Of a stretch of 64,000 nucleotides of DNA, positions 36,805-47,013 are shown in pieces. Source of the stretch: an uncultured Phycisphaerales bacterium (GTDB taxonomy: Bacteria; Planctomycetota; Phycisphaerae; Phycisphaerales; UBA1924); contig CALKJW010000025.1 of NCBI GenBank assembly GCA_937995595.1, forward strand, positions 24,264 through 88,263, in the 5' to 3' direction. The notes below the pieces were generated by a model. The model was not told where the DNA came from. It saw only the letters and a list, made by a program, of their open reading frames with translations, and searched no databases. Every line of letters begins with the position of its first letter. Positions within the stretch are counted from its first letter, which is position 1. The position numbers were made by a program, and so were the translations under genes.

Positions 36805-38340
36805 CTACCCCCCCACCAGCCCCTCCGCCTCCGCGACCGTCGGCGCTTCGGCGATCAGCCGCAGGATCGGCTCGGTGTTGCTCGCCCGCACGTGCAGCCA
36901 GCCGCGCGGGCCGAAGTCGATCCGCAAGCCGTCCTGTTCGTCGATCGTCGCCTCGCCCGCGGCGATGCGCGGCTCGAACCGCTGCTTCACCGCCGCGAGC
37001 GCGGGCGCGGCCCGGCTCAGGTCGGGCAGGTCCACCTTGCGCTTCACGATCGCGTAGGACGGGACTTCGGCCACGAGTTGGCCGACCGTCCTGCCCGTGC
37101 GGGCGAGCAGGCCGATCACCAGCGCCATGGCGGTCAGGCTGTCGCGGATGTACGTGACCCGCGGCCAGATCACGCCGCCGTTGCCCTCGCCGCCGAGGAT
37201 CGCCCCCTCGCGCTTCATCAGCTCGACGACGTTGGCCTCCCCCACCGCCGCGCGGAGCACCCGCGCGCCGTACCTCACGGCGACGTCCTCGATCATGCGA
37301 CTGGTGGAGAGGTTCACGACGATCGTCGCGCCGCGTGCGGCGTCAGGTCCGTGCCGTTCGACCATCGCGCCCAGCACGGCCTGGGCGCACAGGACCAGCG
37401 TGTACTCCTCGCCGATGTAGTCGCCGCGTTCGTCGATGATCGCGAGGCGGTCGGCGTCCGGGTCCTGGGCAAAGCCGGCGTCTGCGTGTTTCTTGGCGAC
37501 GAACTCGCACAGCGCGGTCAGGTTCTCGCGCGTCGGCTCGGGCGTGTGCGGGAAGACGCCGCTGGCGCCCGCGCCGAGGTGATGCATCAGCCGCGCGCCG
37601 AGGAACTCGCGCGAGGCCTCGACGCCCGAGGCGTTCACCGAATCGACCACGCACTTGACCGCCATCGAGCGGCGGTCGTCGTGCATGCCCAGGTCCCTGA
37701 GCGCGGCCCTGAGGCGTTCCAGATGCGCCGTCGTTGGTGCGCTGGGCAGGCCGAGGCCGCCGCGGGCGGATTCGGTGATCGTGCCGACCTCGAGGGGGCC
37801 GGGGGGTGCGCCCCTTGCCGGCGCGCCGCTCGCTGCCGGGCGGGCGTCCGCGCCCGCCGCCCCCCCACTGGCCGCCTTGAACCGCGCGATGATCGCATCG
37901 GCCGCGGCTTTCGCCGGCGCGCAGGCGTCGACGACGCCGCGGCCGAGGCCGCGTGCGCGCGTGACGACTTTCAGCCCGTTCCACTCCTGCGGGTTGTGGC
38001 TGGCGGTGATGATCAGGCCCGCCGCGGCGGCGTGGGCGTCGACCATCACGCCGACGGTGGGCGTCATGGCGACGCCGCAGTCCAGCACGTCGCAGCCCCC
38101 CGCGGCAAGGCCCGCCGCGGCGGCGCGGAGGAGCAGGTCGCCCGCCGCGCGGCCGTCGCGCGCGAGGATGACCAGCGGCCGGCCGGTGGTGGGCTGTCGA
38201 GCCGCGCCGGCGGTCAACTCGGCGGCGACCACCGACGCGAACCGTGCGGCGACCTCGGGCGTCATCGAGCGGCCGAAGATGCCGCGGCAGCCGCTCACGC
38301 TGAGCATCAACGGCGCGGGTGATGGGGCGTCGTGATTCAT
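36805..38340 (-). CDS. Phosphohexomutase (phosphoglucosamine/phosphomannomutase)
   Basis: SVSGCRGIFG; IITASHNPQEWNGLKV; DPDADRLAIIDERG; GGEGNGGVI. Confidence 0.85.
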   Translation of the reverse strand: MNHDAPSPAPLMLSVSGCRGIFGRSMTPEVAARFASVVAAELTAGAARQPTTGRPLVILARDGRAAGDLLLRAAAAGLAAGGCDVLDCGVAMTPTVGVMVDAHAAAAGLIITASHNPQEWNGLKVVTRARGLGRGVVDACAPAKAAADAIIARFKAASGGAAGADARPAASGAPARGAPPGPLEVGTITESARGGLGLPSAPTTAHLERLRAALRDLGMHDDRRSMAVKCVVDSVNASGVEASREFLGARLMHHLGAGASGVFPHTPEPTRENLTALCEFVAKKHADAGFAQDPDADRLAIIDERGDYIGEEYTLVLCAQAVLGAMVERHGPDAARGATIVVNLSTSRMIEDVAVRYGARVLRAAVGEANVVELMKREGAILGGEGNGGVIWPRVTYIRDSLTAMALVIGLLARTGRTVGQLVAEVPSYAIVKRKVDLPDLSRAAPALAAVKQRFEPRIAAGEATIDEQDGLRIDFGPRGWLHVRASNTEPILRLIAEAPTVAEAEGLVGG

Positions 38341-38367
38341 AATATTACGTATGATGTTCTATATAAG

Positions 38368-39330
38368 TTATTTCATGGCGAAGCCCGTCATCGCCACGAT
38401 GCCGTCGAAGTGGTCCAGGTCGAAGAACCGGATCTCGATCGTCCCGGCCTTGCCTGTGCGGTCGGTGCGGATGCGCACCTTGGTGCCCAGGTGCTCGCCC
38501 AGTTGCTTTTCCAGGTCGGCCACGATCGCGCGCGAGTGCAGCGAGTCCTGCGTGGCCGCCTCCCCCCCACTTCCGCCCTCGGCGTACACCCCCGCCCTGC
38601 TGGCCCGCGCCAGTTCGGCGTTGACCTCGTCTTCCAGACGGCGGATCGGCCATTCGAACTTCGCGGCAAGGTCCGCCATGCGGAACTGCAACTCCTGCGG
38701 CAGGCCGACGAGGATCTTGCCGTGCCCGGAGTTGAGCCGGCCGTCGTCGATGAGTTTGCGGATCTCCGGCGGCAGTTCGAGCAGGCGAAGAAGGTTCGTC
38801 ACCGTCGGCCTTTCGAGCCCGAGGCGCTCCGCGACCTCGGCGTGCGTCAGGCCGAAGCGATCGCACAGCGACTTGATCGCCGCGGCACGCTCCATCACGC
38901 TCAGGTCGGCGCGCTGCAGGTTCTCGATCAGCGACCATTCGGCCGCCTGCTCTTCTGTCAGCGGCACAACGATCGCGGGAATCGTGTTCAAGCCCGCGCT
39001 CGCCGCGGCACGCCATCGCCGCTCGCCGGCGACAAGTTCGTATCGCGGCTGACCGTTCGGGTTCGGCCGCACCACGATCGGCTGGACCATGCCCGCGGTT
39101 TTCAGCGACGCCGCGAGTTCGGCGAGCGCGGCTTCGTCGAAACGCTTCCGCGGCTGGTAGCGACCCGGCGAGATATCGCTCAGCGCGAGATACTGGATGC
39201 GCCGACCGGAAGCGTCTTCAGCCCCCTGCTGCTGTGCCGCGGACGGCGCAAGAGGAACTTCGACCGGCGAACCGATCAGTCCGCTGAGTCCGCGACCGAG
39301 GCGTTTGCCCTTGCCTTGCGGTGTTTGCAT
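38368..39330 (-). CDS. parB: ParB/Spo0J family chromosome partitioning protein
   Basis: RLGRGLSGLIG; PRKRFDEAALAELAASLKTAGMVQPIVVRP; YELVAGERRWRAA; IENLQRADLS. Confidence 0.92.
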   Translation of the reverse strand: MQTPQGKGKRLGRGLSGLIGSPVEVPLAPSAAQQQGAEDASGRRIQYLALSDISPGRYQPRKRFDEAALAELAASLKTAGMVQPIVVRPNPNGQPRYELVAGERRWRAAASAGLNTIPAIVVPLTEEQAAEWSLIENLQRADLSVMERAAAIKSLCDRFGLTHAEVAERLGLERPTVTNLLRLLELPPEIRKLIDDGRLNSGHGKILVGLPQELQFRMADLAAKFEWPIRRLEDEVNAELARASRAGVYAEGGSGGEAATQDSLHSRAIVADLEKQLGEHLGTKVRIRTDRTGKAGTIEIRFFDLDHFDGIVAMTGFAMK

Positions 39331-39426
39331 TATGTTCGCACTCCGGAGTGGGTTTGCAGCATGGCTGGCATACTACCATTGGCATTCGGGCTCGTAAAGC
39401 GATCTGTTTATCGGACCGGAGGTAGG

Positions 39427-39909
39427 ATGGCAAAGGCAAGTCGGGCTTCGCATCGTTCCGCGCGGAACCCGCAACAGATCGAGGTGATCGCCCGCTGCGT
39501 CTTGGTGCGGGATGGCCGCGTGCTGCTTTGTCAGAACGTCAAGCACGGGTACTTCTACCTGCCGGGCGGTCACGTCGAGTTTGGCGAGGCCGCGGCACGC
39601 GCGGCCGAACGCGAGTTGGCGGAGGAGATCGGCGTTCGCGTTCAAGTCGGCGAACTTGCTCTGGTTTCGGAATGTGCATTCCAAGCCAAGCGAGCGCACC
39701 ACGAGATCAACCTGGTCTTCCACGCAGAACCTCGACAGAGATGGCCGAAAGAGCTGACAGCACCAAGATCTCGTGAATCAAGCATCGCGTTTCACTGGAT
39801 CGATCTGGCCGCAGCGCAGGATCTGGACATCCGTCCCACCGCAGCGAAGGCCTGGCTGACCTCGGGAATGGGTGGAGCCCGGATCGAATGGATCTCCGAG
39901 GTTGAGTAG
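39427..39909 (+). CDS. NUDIX hydrolase
   Basis: Nudix box GGHVEFGEAAARAAERELAEEIGV; SD GGAGGTAGG. Confidence 0.88.
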   Translation: MAKASRASHRSARNPQQIEVIARCVLVRDGRVLLCQNVKHGYFYLPGGHVEFGEAAARAAERELAEEIGVRVQVGELALVSECAFQAKRAHHEINLVFHAEPRQRWPKELTAPRSRESSIAFHWIDLAAAQDLDIRPTAAKAWLTSGMGGARIEWISEVE

Positions 39910-40024
39910 GGGGGTGGTTTGGCTATCTTGCCGAGCAGTTACAGGGGGTTTCTAACGCTGAACTGCCAGCGACCGTACCGAAGGGTCCACGTGTCTTGTC
40001 CGATGTCATCCTCACGAGAGCGGC

Positions 40025-40942
40025 ATGGTCAAGACAGAGTCGACATCGTTCCGCGCGGAGCACGAGCCCCTGCCTCGGCAGAGCCCCGAGCAACTGCTCG
40101 CGGCGGTTGATGCGCTGCAGCAGCGCATCCGTGATCTCGAGCAATCGCTCGAGCGCCAAGAGCGCCTTGCAACGGTCGGGACGATCGCCGGGCTGATTGC
40201 TCACGAGTTCAACAACATTCTGACGCCGGTCCTGTCCTATGCACAGATGGCCCAAGCGAACCCGGATGATCGAGACCTTGTCGCAAAGGCTCTTCAGAAG
40301 GCCGTCGATGGCGCAGACCGTGCAGGGCAGATCGCCAGCGCGATCCTCGGCCTGGTTCGCCGCGAGCACGCGCCGGCCCAGTCGGATTGTCGCTTTACGT
40401 GCTGTGCCCGCGAAGCGCTTGATCGTGCTCTCGCGTGCCTGGCACGCCCGCTGGAAAAGGACGGACTGCGTCTGGTTGTAGACATCGAAGCGGGCGCTGC
40501 TGTGGCAGCGCGGCCTGTGGTGCTCGAACACGTCTTCCTGAACCTGATCATCAACGCGCGCAATGCGATGGTCGGCTCTCGCGGCACACTCCGCGTGTGT
40601 TCCGCGCGCAACCTCCCGCACCTTTCCAGCAGTGCGGCTCGGAGTTGGAGCGGGGGAGGCGACTGGCCACTCCGCACCTCCACGGGCCCATTGTTGGTGC
40701 TCACCATCGAAGATTCCGGCCGCGGCATCCAACTGGACAGACTGGCAACCATCTTCGATCCAACGACGTTGATTGCCAAACATAATACAAACACAGGCCC
40801 CAGTACAGAGCGACGGGGCCATGGCCTCGGCATGCTCGTGTGCAAGCGTCTGGTCGAGGACGCGGGCGGGGCCATCGCGGTCGAGTCGCGCGTCGGCGTC
40901 GGCACAACCGTGCACGTCGTGCTGCCCGCGGCCGCAGACTGA
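40025..40942 (+). CDS. Soluble histidine kinase-like protein without recognisable sensor domain
   Basis: H-box LIAHEFNNILTPVLSYAQMAQ; N box NLIINARNAM; EDSGRGI; GHGLGM. Confidence 0.8.
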   Translation: MVKTESTSFRAEHEPLPRQSPEQLLAAVDALQQRIRDLEQSLERQERLATVGTIAGLIAHEFNNILTPVLSYAQMAQANPDDRDLVAKALQKAVDGADRAGQIASAILGLVRREHAPAQSDCRFTCCAREALDRALACLARPLEKDGLRLVVDIEAGAAVAARPVVLEHVFLNLIINARNAMVGSRGTLRVCSARNLPHLSSSAARSWSGGGDWPLRTSTGPLLVLTIEDSGRGIQLDRLATIFDPTTLIAKHNTNTGPSTERRGHGLGMLVCKRLVEDAGGAIAVESRVGVGTTVHVVLPAAAD

Positions 40943-40943
40943 A

Positions 40944-41371
40944 TCAGTGCCGGGGCGCAGCGGCGTCGCGCCGCTTCATCGCTGCGATCGCGTGCTTGCT
41001 CCCGAGGAAGACGCCGTCGAGGTTCGATGCGTGCACCGCGCGCCAGGCTTCGATCGAAGCATGCTCAGGGTCGTGCGGGCCGGTGGGGGGGCACTGGGGC
41101 CGAAGCGCTGTTGCGCGTAGGCGATGGCGCGCTGCCAGTCGGACTCGATGCCGACATCGAGTTTCATCGCCGCGGCCCGAGCAGGAGCGGGGTGTGCGGC
41201 GTTGATGGAACTGGCCACCGGGCGCACGCCGGGTTTGTTGAGATCCGTTGCGAGGACACCCGCGCCGTGTTGCGCAAAGAGCCGCGCGATGGCCTAGCCG
41301 ATGCCGCGTGCGGCACCGGTGACGAGTGCGGTACGGCCGGCGAGACGGGGCTGGGGAAGAGTGGGGGGCAT
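40944..41371 (-). pseudogene. Decayed short-chain dehydrogenase/reductase
   Basis: [43 protein letters not shown] (in-frame TAG at 41294-41296), later frame change to [39 protein letters not shown], catalytic YxxxK region absent. Confidence 0.8.
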
Positions 41372-41410
41372 GGTCTGTGAGAAGTTGGGGGCCGGGAGTC
41401 CGGGGTCCGC

Positions 41411-43237
41411 TCACTTCGCCGCGCCCTGCAGGAGCATGCGGACGGCGTCTCCCGCCCCGGTGAGGCTCTCGCCCGCGACGATGCCGGCGCAAAGCGTGAC
41501 AAGGAACCGGCCGCTCCAGTTCGGAAACAGCCGGGAGACGGCCGCGCCGGCGGTCGCGCCGATGAACATCGAGATCGAGTTGGCGCCCGAGATGACAAAC
41601 GCGAGGCCCGCCGCGGAGCAACTGGGCATGTACACTGCGGCCTTCTTCGGGAGTTTCTTCTCCAGCACGGGGAAGATGGTCCCCGCGATCGCGGCAAGGA
41701 GCATCGCGGTCGTGGCGTCGGGCGGGAGCGAATCGAGCCCGCGCTTGAAGACCTCGGCGACGGCCTTCCACATGGCCACCGCGGGCGCGGGCCATTCGGG
41801 CGTCAGGAGCATGGCCGAAGGGTCGGGCACGAGGACGAGATAGAACGCGCTGCCGACGGCCGCGCCGGCGACCGCCCCGCACATCTGCGACACAACCTGG
41901 TACCGGGCCACGGCGCCGAGCAGGTAGCCGCACTTGAGGTCGTGCATGAGGTCGGCGGACTGCGACGCGGCCCCGGCCGTCACGCTCGCGCCCAACAGGT
42001 TGGCCGAGGCGTTCTTGGGCAGCATGACGGCGAAGAGCAACTGCGTGACCTTGCCCATGGCGCCGACCGGCGTGACGTTGGTCTCGCCCGCGACGCGCGT
42101 GGCCACGATCGCGAGCACGAAACTCAGCAGCACGGCGAAGATCGCCGCCCACCACGAGATCCCGAACAACCACGTCTGCAGCGCAACGCTCAGGATCGCC
42201 GCGGCCACGAGAGAGCGGACGAACCACTTGCGCGACACTTCGCCCGTGTCGCCCGGCGAGTCCGCCCCGGCCGACCGGCGGAACGACCGGAGGATCGTCG
42301 GCATCGAGAAGGAGAACGAGACCAGCGACGCGACGACCATGAGCGTCACGCCGGGCCAGAGCAGCCATTCCGCGAACGGGACGACGTGCTGCTCGGTCGG
42401 GAGCGAGGCGTTGCGCGCCGCGGCCTGGGCCTTGTCGAGCGCGGCGCGGCCGGAGTTGACGAGCCACGGGGCGAGGACGAGGTACGCCAGGACCGCCCCG
42501 CCCAAGAGGGAGATGCACGCCCGCAGGCCGACCAGCCCCCCGATGGCGACCATGAGCAGCGTCGGGTCGAGCGCCAGCAGGTACTTGGACGCCGGCGCGC
42601 CGTTCACGATCAACCCGAGATCGGTGGCCTTGGTGAGTTTGAGGATGTTGACGATCTTGAGGGCCGACGCGATGACCGCGCCGATGCCGAGAACCGCGAC
42701 GCGTCGCACGGCCTCGGCCCCGGTGTTGTAGATCTCCTTCAACGTCTCCGCGCAGGCCAGCCCGCCGGGGAAGGGCAACTTGTCGCGGATGACCATCTGC
42801 CGCCGCAGACCCATCGCGACCGCGACGCCGACGAAGCACACCGACGACAACCACAGGAACAGTTGCCACCACGGGAACACCGTGCCCTCGAGCATGGTGA
42901 CCGCGGGGATCGCGCTGACCAGCCCCGCGCTGGAGATCGCCGCGGCGGCCGAGCAGGCCGACTGGTTGATGTTGTTCTCGAGGCGGTTCATCATCGGCAC
43001 GCGCCCCGCGCTGGCCTTGCTGACGGCGCGCCAGAGCACGAACGCGAGCAGGATGCCCGTGATCGACATGTTCAGGCCCCAGCCGATCTTCAGGCCGGTG
43101 TAGACGTTGCAGATCGACAGCAGGCCGCCCAGGATCATGCCTGTGGCGAGCGCGCGCACCGTCAGTTGGCGCGTCGCGAAATCAACGTCGGGCGCTGGAG
43201 AAGCGGCGTGGGCGGCGGCATCGCTGGTACTGGTCAA
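41411..43237 (-). CDS. OPT family oligopeptide transporter
   Basis: Many TMs; [23 protein letters not shown]; start probably TTG 43237. Confidence 0.82.
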   Translation of the reverse strand: MTSTSDAAAHAASPAPDVDFATRQLTVRALATGMILGGLLSICNVYTGLKIGWGLNMSITGILLAFVLWRAVSKASAGRVPMMNRLENNINQSACSAAAAISSAGLVSAIPAVTMLEGTVFPWWQLFLWLSSVCFVGVAVAMGLRRQMVIRDKLPFPGGLACAETLKEIYNTGAEAVRRVAVLGIGAVIASALKIVNILKLTKATDLGLIVNGAPASKYLLALDPTLLMVAIGGLVGLRACISLLGGAVLAYLVLAPWLVNSGRAALDKAQAAARNASLPTEQHVVPFAEWLLWPGVTLMVVASLVSFSFSMPTILRSFRRSAGADSPGDTGEVSRKWFVRSLVAAAILSVALQTWLFGISWWAAIFAVLLSFVLAIVATRVAGETNVTPVGAMGKVTQLLFAVMLPKNASANLLGASVTAGAASQSADLMHDLKCGYLLGAVARYQVVSQMCGAVAGAAVGSAFYLVLVPDPSAMLLTPEWPAPAVAMWKAVAEVFKRGLDSLPPDATTAMLLAAIAGTIFPVLEKKLPKKAAVYMPSCSAAGLAFVISGANSISMFIGATAGAAVSRLFPNWSGRFLVTLCAGIVAGESLTGAGDAVRMLLQGAAK

Positions 43238-43403
43238 GATCGCGGCTCCGTGAAAGGCGAAGACTACCGCCAATGTCGAAGGACCGCGAACAACGCGGCC
43301 GGGACGGGAGGACGCGGGACGACAGGCCGTCTGTTGCACGGGGTGAAGCGGGCACCGACCGAACCTCGAAGACGCGGTCCCGTTCGGCGGCACGGCGATC
43401 GGT

Positions 43404-44411
43404 TCAAACGACCATGCCGGGGAGTGCCGCGGCGATCGCCGCGTTCATCTGCGCACGTTCGTCCACAGTGATCGATACGGAGGCCGCGGCGGCGTTCTCG
43501 GCGACCTGCGCTTCGGTCCGCGCGCCGACCAGCGCGTGCGTGACGCCGGGCTGGTGGATCGTCCAGGCGATGGCGAGTTGCGCGAGCGTGCAGCGGTGGG
43601 CGAGGGCGATCGGTTCGATCTGCGCCAGGAGCGCGGCGATCGCGGCACGGTTCTCACGCGTGAACCGCCGGTGCGTCCGTCGCATGTCGCCGAGCGCGAA
43701 CTCGCGCTCGGGACCGACCCTGCCGGTCAGCAGTCCGAGCGCCAGCGGCGAGTACGCCAGCACGGCGATGTTGTGCGCGCGGCAGTAGGGGAGCTGCTCG
43801 GCGTCGAGCCGCCGGTCGATCATCGAGTACTTCTCCTGATCGGAATCCAGCGGCCCCACGGCGCGGTAGCGGTCCATCTCGGCGGTGGTGGCGTTGCAGA
43901 CGCCGATGGCGCGCACCTTGCCCCGGTCCTTGAGTTTGAGCAGGGCGGCCATGGTGTCCTCGTACGGCGTCTGCTGCTCCTGCCAGTGCGTCTGGTACAG
44001 GTCGATGTAGTCGGTCCGGAGGCGCTTGAGCGAGTCCTCGCACTCGCGCGCGACCGACTCCGGCCCGTTGAAGACGTAGACCTCGATGTGCCCGGTCTCG
44101 CTGGGGCCCAGCGCGGTGGAGCGCATCATGGCGCGGCCCCGGCGCGTGTTGCACACCATGCCGCACTTGGTCGCGATGACGGCCCTGTCGCGCCTGCCCA
44201 CAAGCGCGCGGCCGACAATCTGCTCGGAGAGACCAAAGCCGTAGATCGGCGCGGTGTCGATCAGGTTCATGCCGCGGTCGATCGCGGCGTGGATCGCGCG
44301 GACGGCCGCGTCGTCGTCGCTGCCGCCCCACATCCACCCGCCCATGGCCCACGTGCCGAGCGCGACGACGGAGGCCTCGATACCGGAGGAACCGAGCGGG
44401 CGGGTGCGCAT
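43404..44411 (-). CDS. Aldo/keto reductase
   Basis: LGTWAMGGW; DRGMNLIDTAPIYGFGLSEQIVGRAL; DLYQTHW. Confidence 0.9.
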   Translation of the reverse strand: MRTRPLGSSGIEASVVALGTWAMGGWMWGGSDDDAAVRAIHAAIDRGMNLIDTAPIYGFGLSEQIVGRALVGRRDRAVIATKCGMVCNTRRGRAMMRSTALGPSETGHIEVYVFNGPESVARECEDSLKRLRTDYIDLYQTHWQEQQTPYEDTMAALLKLKDRGKVRAIGVCNATTAEMDRYRAVGPLDSDQEKYSMIDRRLDAEQLPYCRAHNIAVLAYSPLALGLLTGRVGPEREFALGDMRRTHRRFTRENRAAIAALLAQIEPIALAHRCTLAQLAIAWTIHQPGVTHALVGARTEAQVAENAAAASVSITVDERAQMNAAIAAALPGMVV

Positions 44412-44448
44412 GGCGGAGCATACGGCGCGCCGGGCCGCCCGGCCCGTG

Positions 44449-46941
44449 TCAGAACGGGATGTCGAAACTGAAGGAGAACACCCGTTCGCGGTCGCCGAAC
44501 TGCTTGAGCAGCGGGAACCCGAAGTCGAACGCGAACGGCACGGGCGTGAGCGAGGGGACGTACAGCCGCAGGCCGACGCCCACGGACAGCCGGTAGTTGT
44601 CCAGCGACAGTTCCCTGTCCACCGTGCCGGTGTCGATGAACGCGGTGACGGAGATGAGTTCCTCGAACACCGGCTTCTCGATCTCCGCGCCGACGAAGAA
44701 CATGAACGTGCCGCCCGCGGGCTCGTTGGTGATCTCGCCGGTGCTCTGGCGGATGCCCTTGGGCGAGACGGTGCGGAAGTCGAAGCCGCGGAACGTCCGG
44801 CCGCCGAGGAAGTAGCGCTCGAAGATGGGCGCGTCGTCCTGCCCCTCGGGGATGTACGAGGAGGCGACTTTGAGTTGCGCGACCGTCTTGTACCCCAGGA
44901 AGTCCTCGTCGACGGTGACAAAGACGTTGTGCTCGGCGGAGATCTTCGTGAAGTCGTAGTCGCCGCCGGCGGCGCCGACGCGTTCGACCTCGAAGTTGAA
45001 CCGCGTGCCGCGGCTGGGCCGGAAGCGGCTGTCGACCGTCGAGCGGATCAGTCGGAACCCGATGCCGGTGAGGTTGTGCTCGCCCTCGGTCTGGAACAGG
45101 TCGACGATGGCGTCCTCGTCGATGTCGGAGATGTCGATGTTCTCGAAGCGCCCGAAGACCGAGGCCACCCAGCGCTCGCCGAAGCGCCGGCCGATCGCGG
45201 GTCGGCCGCCGATCCGCCGCTCGTCGAAGTCGCGGTACTTGCGCTTGCGGAAGTACGCCGCGGCCGATCCGGAGTAGTCGGTGTCGAACAGGTACGGGTC
45301 CGAGAGCGAGATCTGGTAGGTCTGGCTCTCGGTGCCGGGCTCCAGGCGCAGGTCGAAGGTCTGCCCCGCGCCGCGGAAGGCCTGCCCGCTGAAGAACTCG
45401 CCGACCGAGTCGGGGAAGTCGAACAGGTCGAAGTTCCGCTGCGTGATGCCGAATGTGCCGATCACGCCGCCGTCGCTCGACGCCGCCGCGCCGAAGGTGA
45501 TCGCACCCGTGTTGGTCTCCTTCACCTCCACCAGCATGTCGCGGTAGCCGGGGTTGGCGGGGTCCTCTGGCTGCACGGTGATGCGGACCGACCGCGGCTC
45601 GAACAGGCGCGTCTCCTCGATGCGCCGCTCGGAGTCGAGCACGACCCGTTCGCCGACGCGTTCGTAGGAGAGCCGCAGCGGGCGGTCGGGCGTCTGGTCG
45701 ATCTCGCGGAAGAGCACCTTCTTCTGCGTGATGCTGTTGCCGGCGGGTCGGATCAGGCCGGTCAGGAAGCGCCGCCCCTCGTCGACGAACAGCAGCAGGT
45801 CGACCTCGGGCCTGTCGGGGTCGCGCAGCTCGCGGTTGGCGATGCGCACGTCGACGTAGCCCTGCAGCGTGTAGGCGTTGCGCAGCGCGTTGAGCGAGCG
45901 CCGGAGTCTGTCGGCGCTGTAGGCGTCGCCCGGCTTGATCGAGAGCAGGCCCGCGACCTGCTCGGCGGTGAACACCGTCAGCGGCGGGCCCTCGTCGCCC
46001 GCGGCGGGCGAGGTCATCGGCCGCACCTTCACCGAGCGCAGCGTGTACACCGGCCCCTCGCGGATCACGAACTTGACGATCGCCTCGCGCCCGTTGGGCG
46101 AGAAGACCAGTTGCCGGTCGGCCTGCACGTCGAGGTAGCCGCGGTCCTTGTAGAAGGCGATGAGCGCGGCGACGTCCTGGTCGAGCACGTCCTGGTCGAT
46201 CGCGCCCGATTCGAGGATGCCGGCGGTGCGGGTCTTGACGGCGGACCGGAGTTCGGACCGCGAGAACGAGCTGGCGCCCTCGAAGCGGATCTCGGTCACG
46301 CGCAGCCGCTCGCCCTCGGTGATCTTGAACAGCACGATGCCGTTGCGGTCCAGTTCGGCCTGGTCGATGGTGACGTCGGCGTTGTAGTAGCCCTTGTCGC
46401 GGTACAGGCGCAGGATGCGGGCCTTGGCGCTGCCCAGTTGGTACTCGTCGACGGGCGTGCCCTTGAGGAAGAAGATCTGCGAGGCCAGTTCGGTGTCGGA
46501 GATCTGACGGTTGCCGACGGCCTGCACGTCCTCGATGATCGGCGCGGGCTCGAACTCGTAGATGAGCGCGACCGACCCGTCGTCGTACGGCTGGGCCTTG
46601 GCCTGCAGACGCTTGAACCGGCCCAGCGCGTTGAGGCGGTGGATGTCCGACCGCACGACCTCGGCCGCGAGCGGCGTGCCGGCGCGGGCGCGGATCTGGT
46701 TGCGCACCAGCCGGTCGTCGCGCTCGGGCAGGCCCACCAGCCGGATCTCCCGGATCGGCCGGTCCTGGTACGGGATGATCGAGTCGTCCGTCACGGCGAC
46801 GGGAGCCGCGGGACGCGGCGCCAGCGGGTCGGCCGGCTGCGCGGCCGGCGGGGGCGTCAGGGGCTGTGCCGAAGCGGCGCACGCCAGCAACGAAACCGCG
46901 ACGGCGGCGAGCGCGCGTGCGACGCGCGCGCGGAGGGGCAC
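44449..46941 (-). CDS. bamA: Outer membrane protein assembly factor BamA-like (POTRA + barrel)
   Basis: POTRA repeats (DVQAVGNRQISDTELASQIFFLKGTPVDEYQL; YRDKGYYNADVTI); barrel domain; terminal Phe. Confidence 0.85.
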   Translation of the reverse strand: MPLRARVARALAAVAVSLLACAASAQPLTPPPAAQPADPLAPRPAAPVAVTDDSIIPYQDRPIREIRLVGLPERDDRLVRNQIRARAGTPLAAEVVRSDIHRLNALGRFKRLQAKAQPYDDGSVALIYEFEPAPIIEDVQAVGNRQISDTELASQIFFLKGTPVDEYQLGSAKARILRLYRDKGYYNADVTIDQAELDRNGIVLFKITEGERLRVTEIRFEGASSFSRSELRSAVKTRTAGILESGAIDQDVLDQDVAALIAFYKDRGYLDVQADRQLVFSPNGREAIVKFVIREGPVYTLRSVKVRPMTSPAAGDEGPPLTVFTAEQVAGLLSIKPGDAYSADRLRRSLNALRNAYTLQGYVDVRIANRELRDPDRPEVDLLLFVDEGRRFLTGLIRPAGNSITQKKVLFREIDQTPDRPLRLSYERVGERVVLDSERRIEETRLFEPRSVRITVQPEDPANPGYRDMLVEVKETNTGAITFGAAASSDGGVIGTFGITQRNFDLFDFPDSVGEFFSGQAFRGAGQTFDLRLEPGTESQTYQISLSDPYLFDTDYSGSAAAYFRKRKYRDFDERRIGGRPAIGRRFGERWVASVFGRFENIDISDIDEDAIVDLFQTEGEHNLTGIGFRLIRSTVDSRFRPSRGTRFNFEVERVGAAGGDYDFTKISAEHNVFVTVDEDFLGYKTVAQLKVASSYIPEGQDDAPIFERYFLGGRTFRGFDFRTVSPKGIRQSTGEITNEPAGGTFMFFVGAEIEKPVFEELISVTAFIDTGTVDRELSLDNYRLSVGVGLRLYVPSLTPVPFAFDFGFPLLKQFGDRERVFSFSFDIPF

Positions 46942-47013
46942 GGGATGGGCGTGAGGCCGCGGGTTCAAGCCCGGGAAGATATCGGCCCTGCGCGTCGAAC
47001 ACAAACGCGCCGG

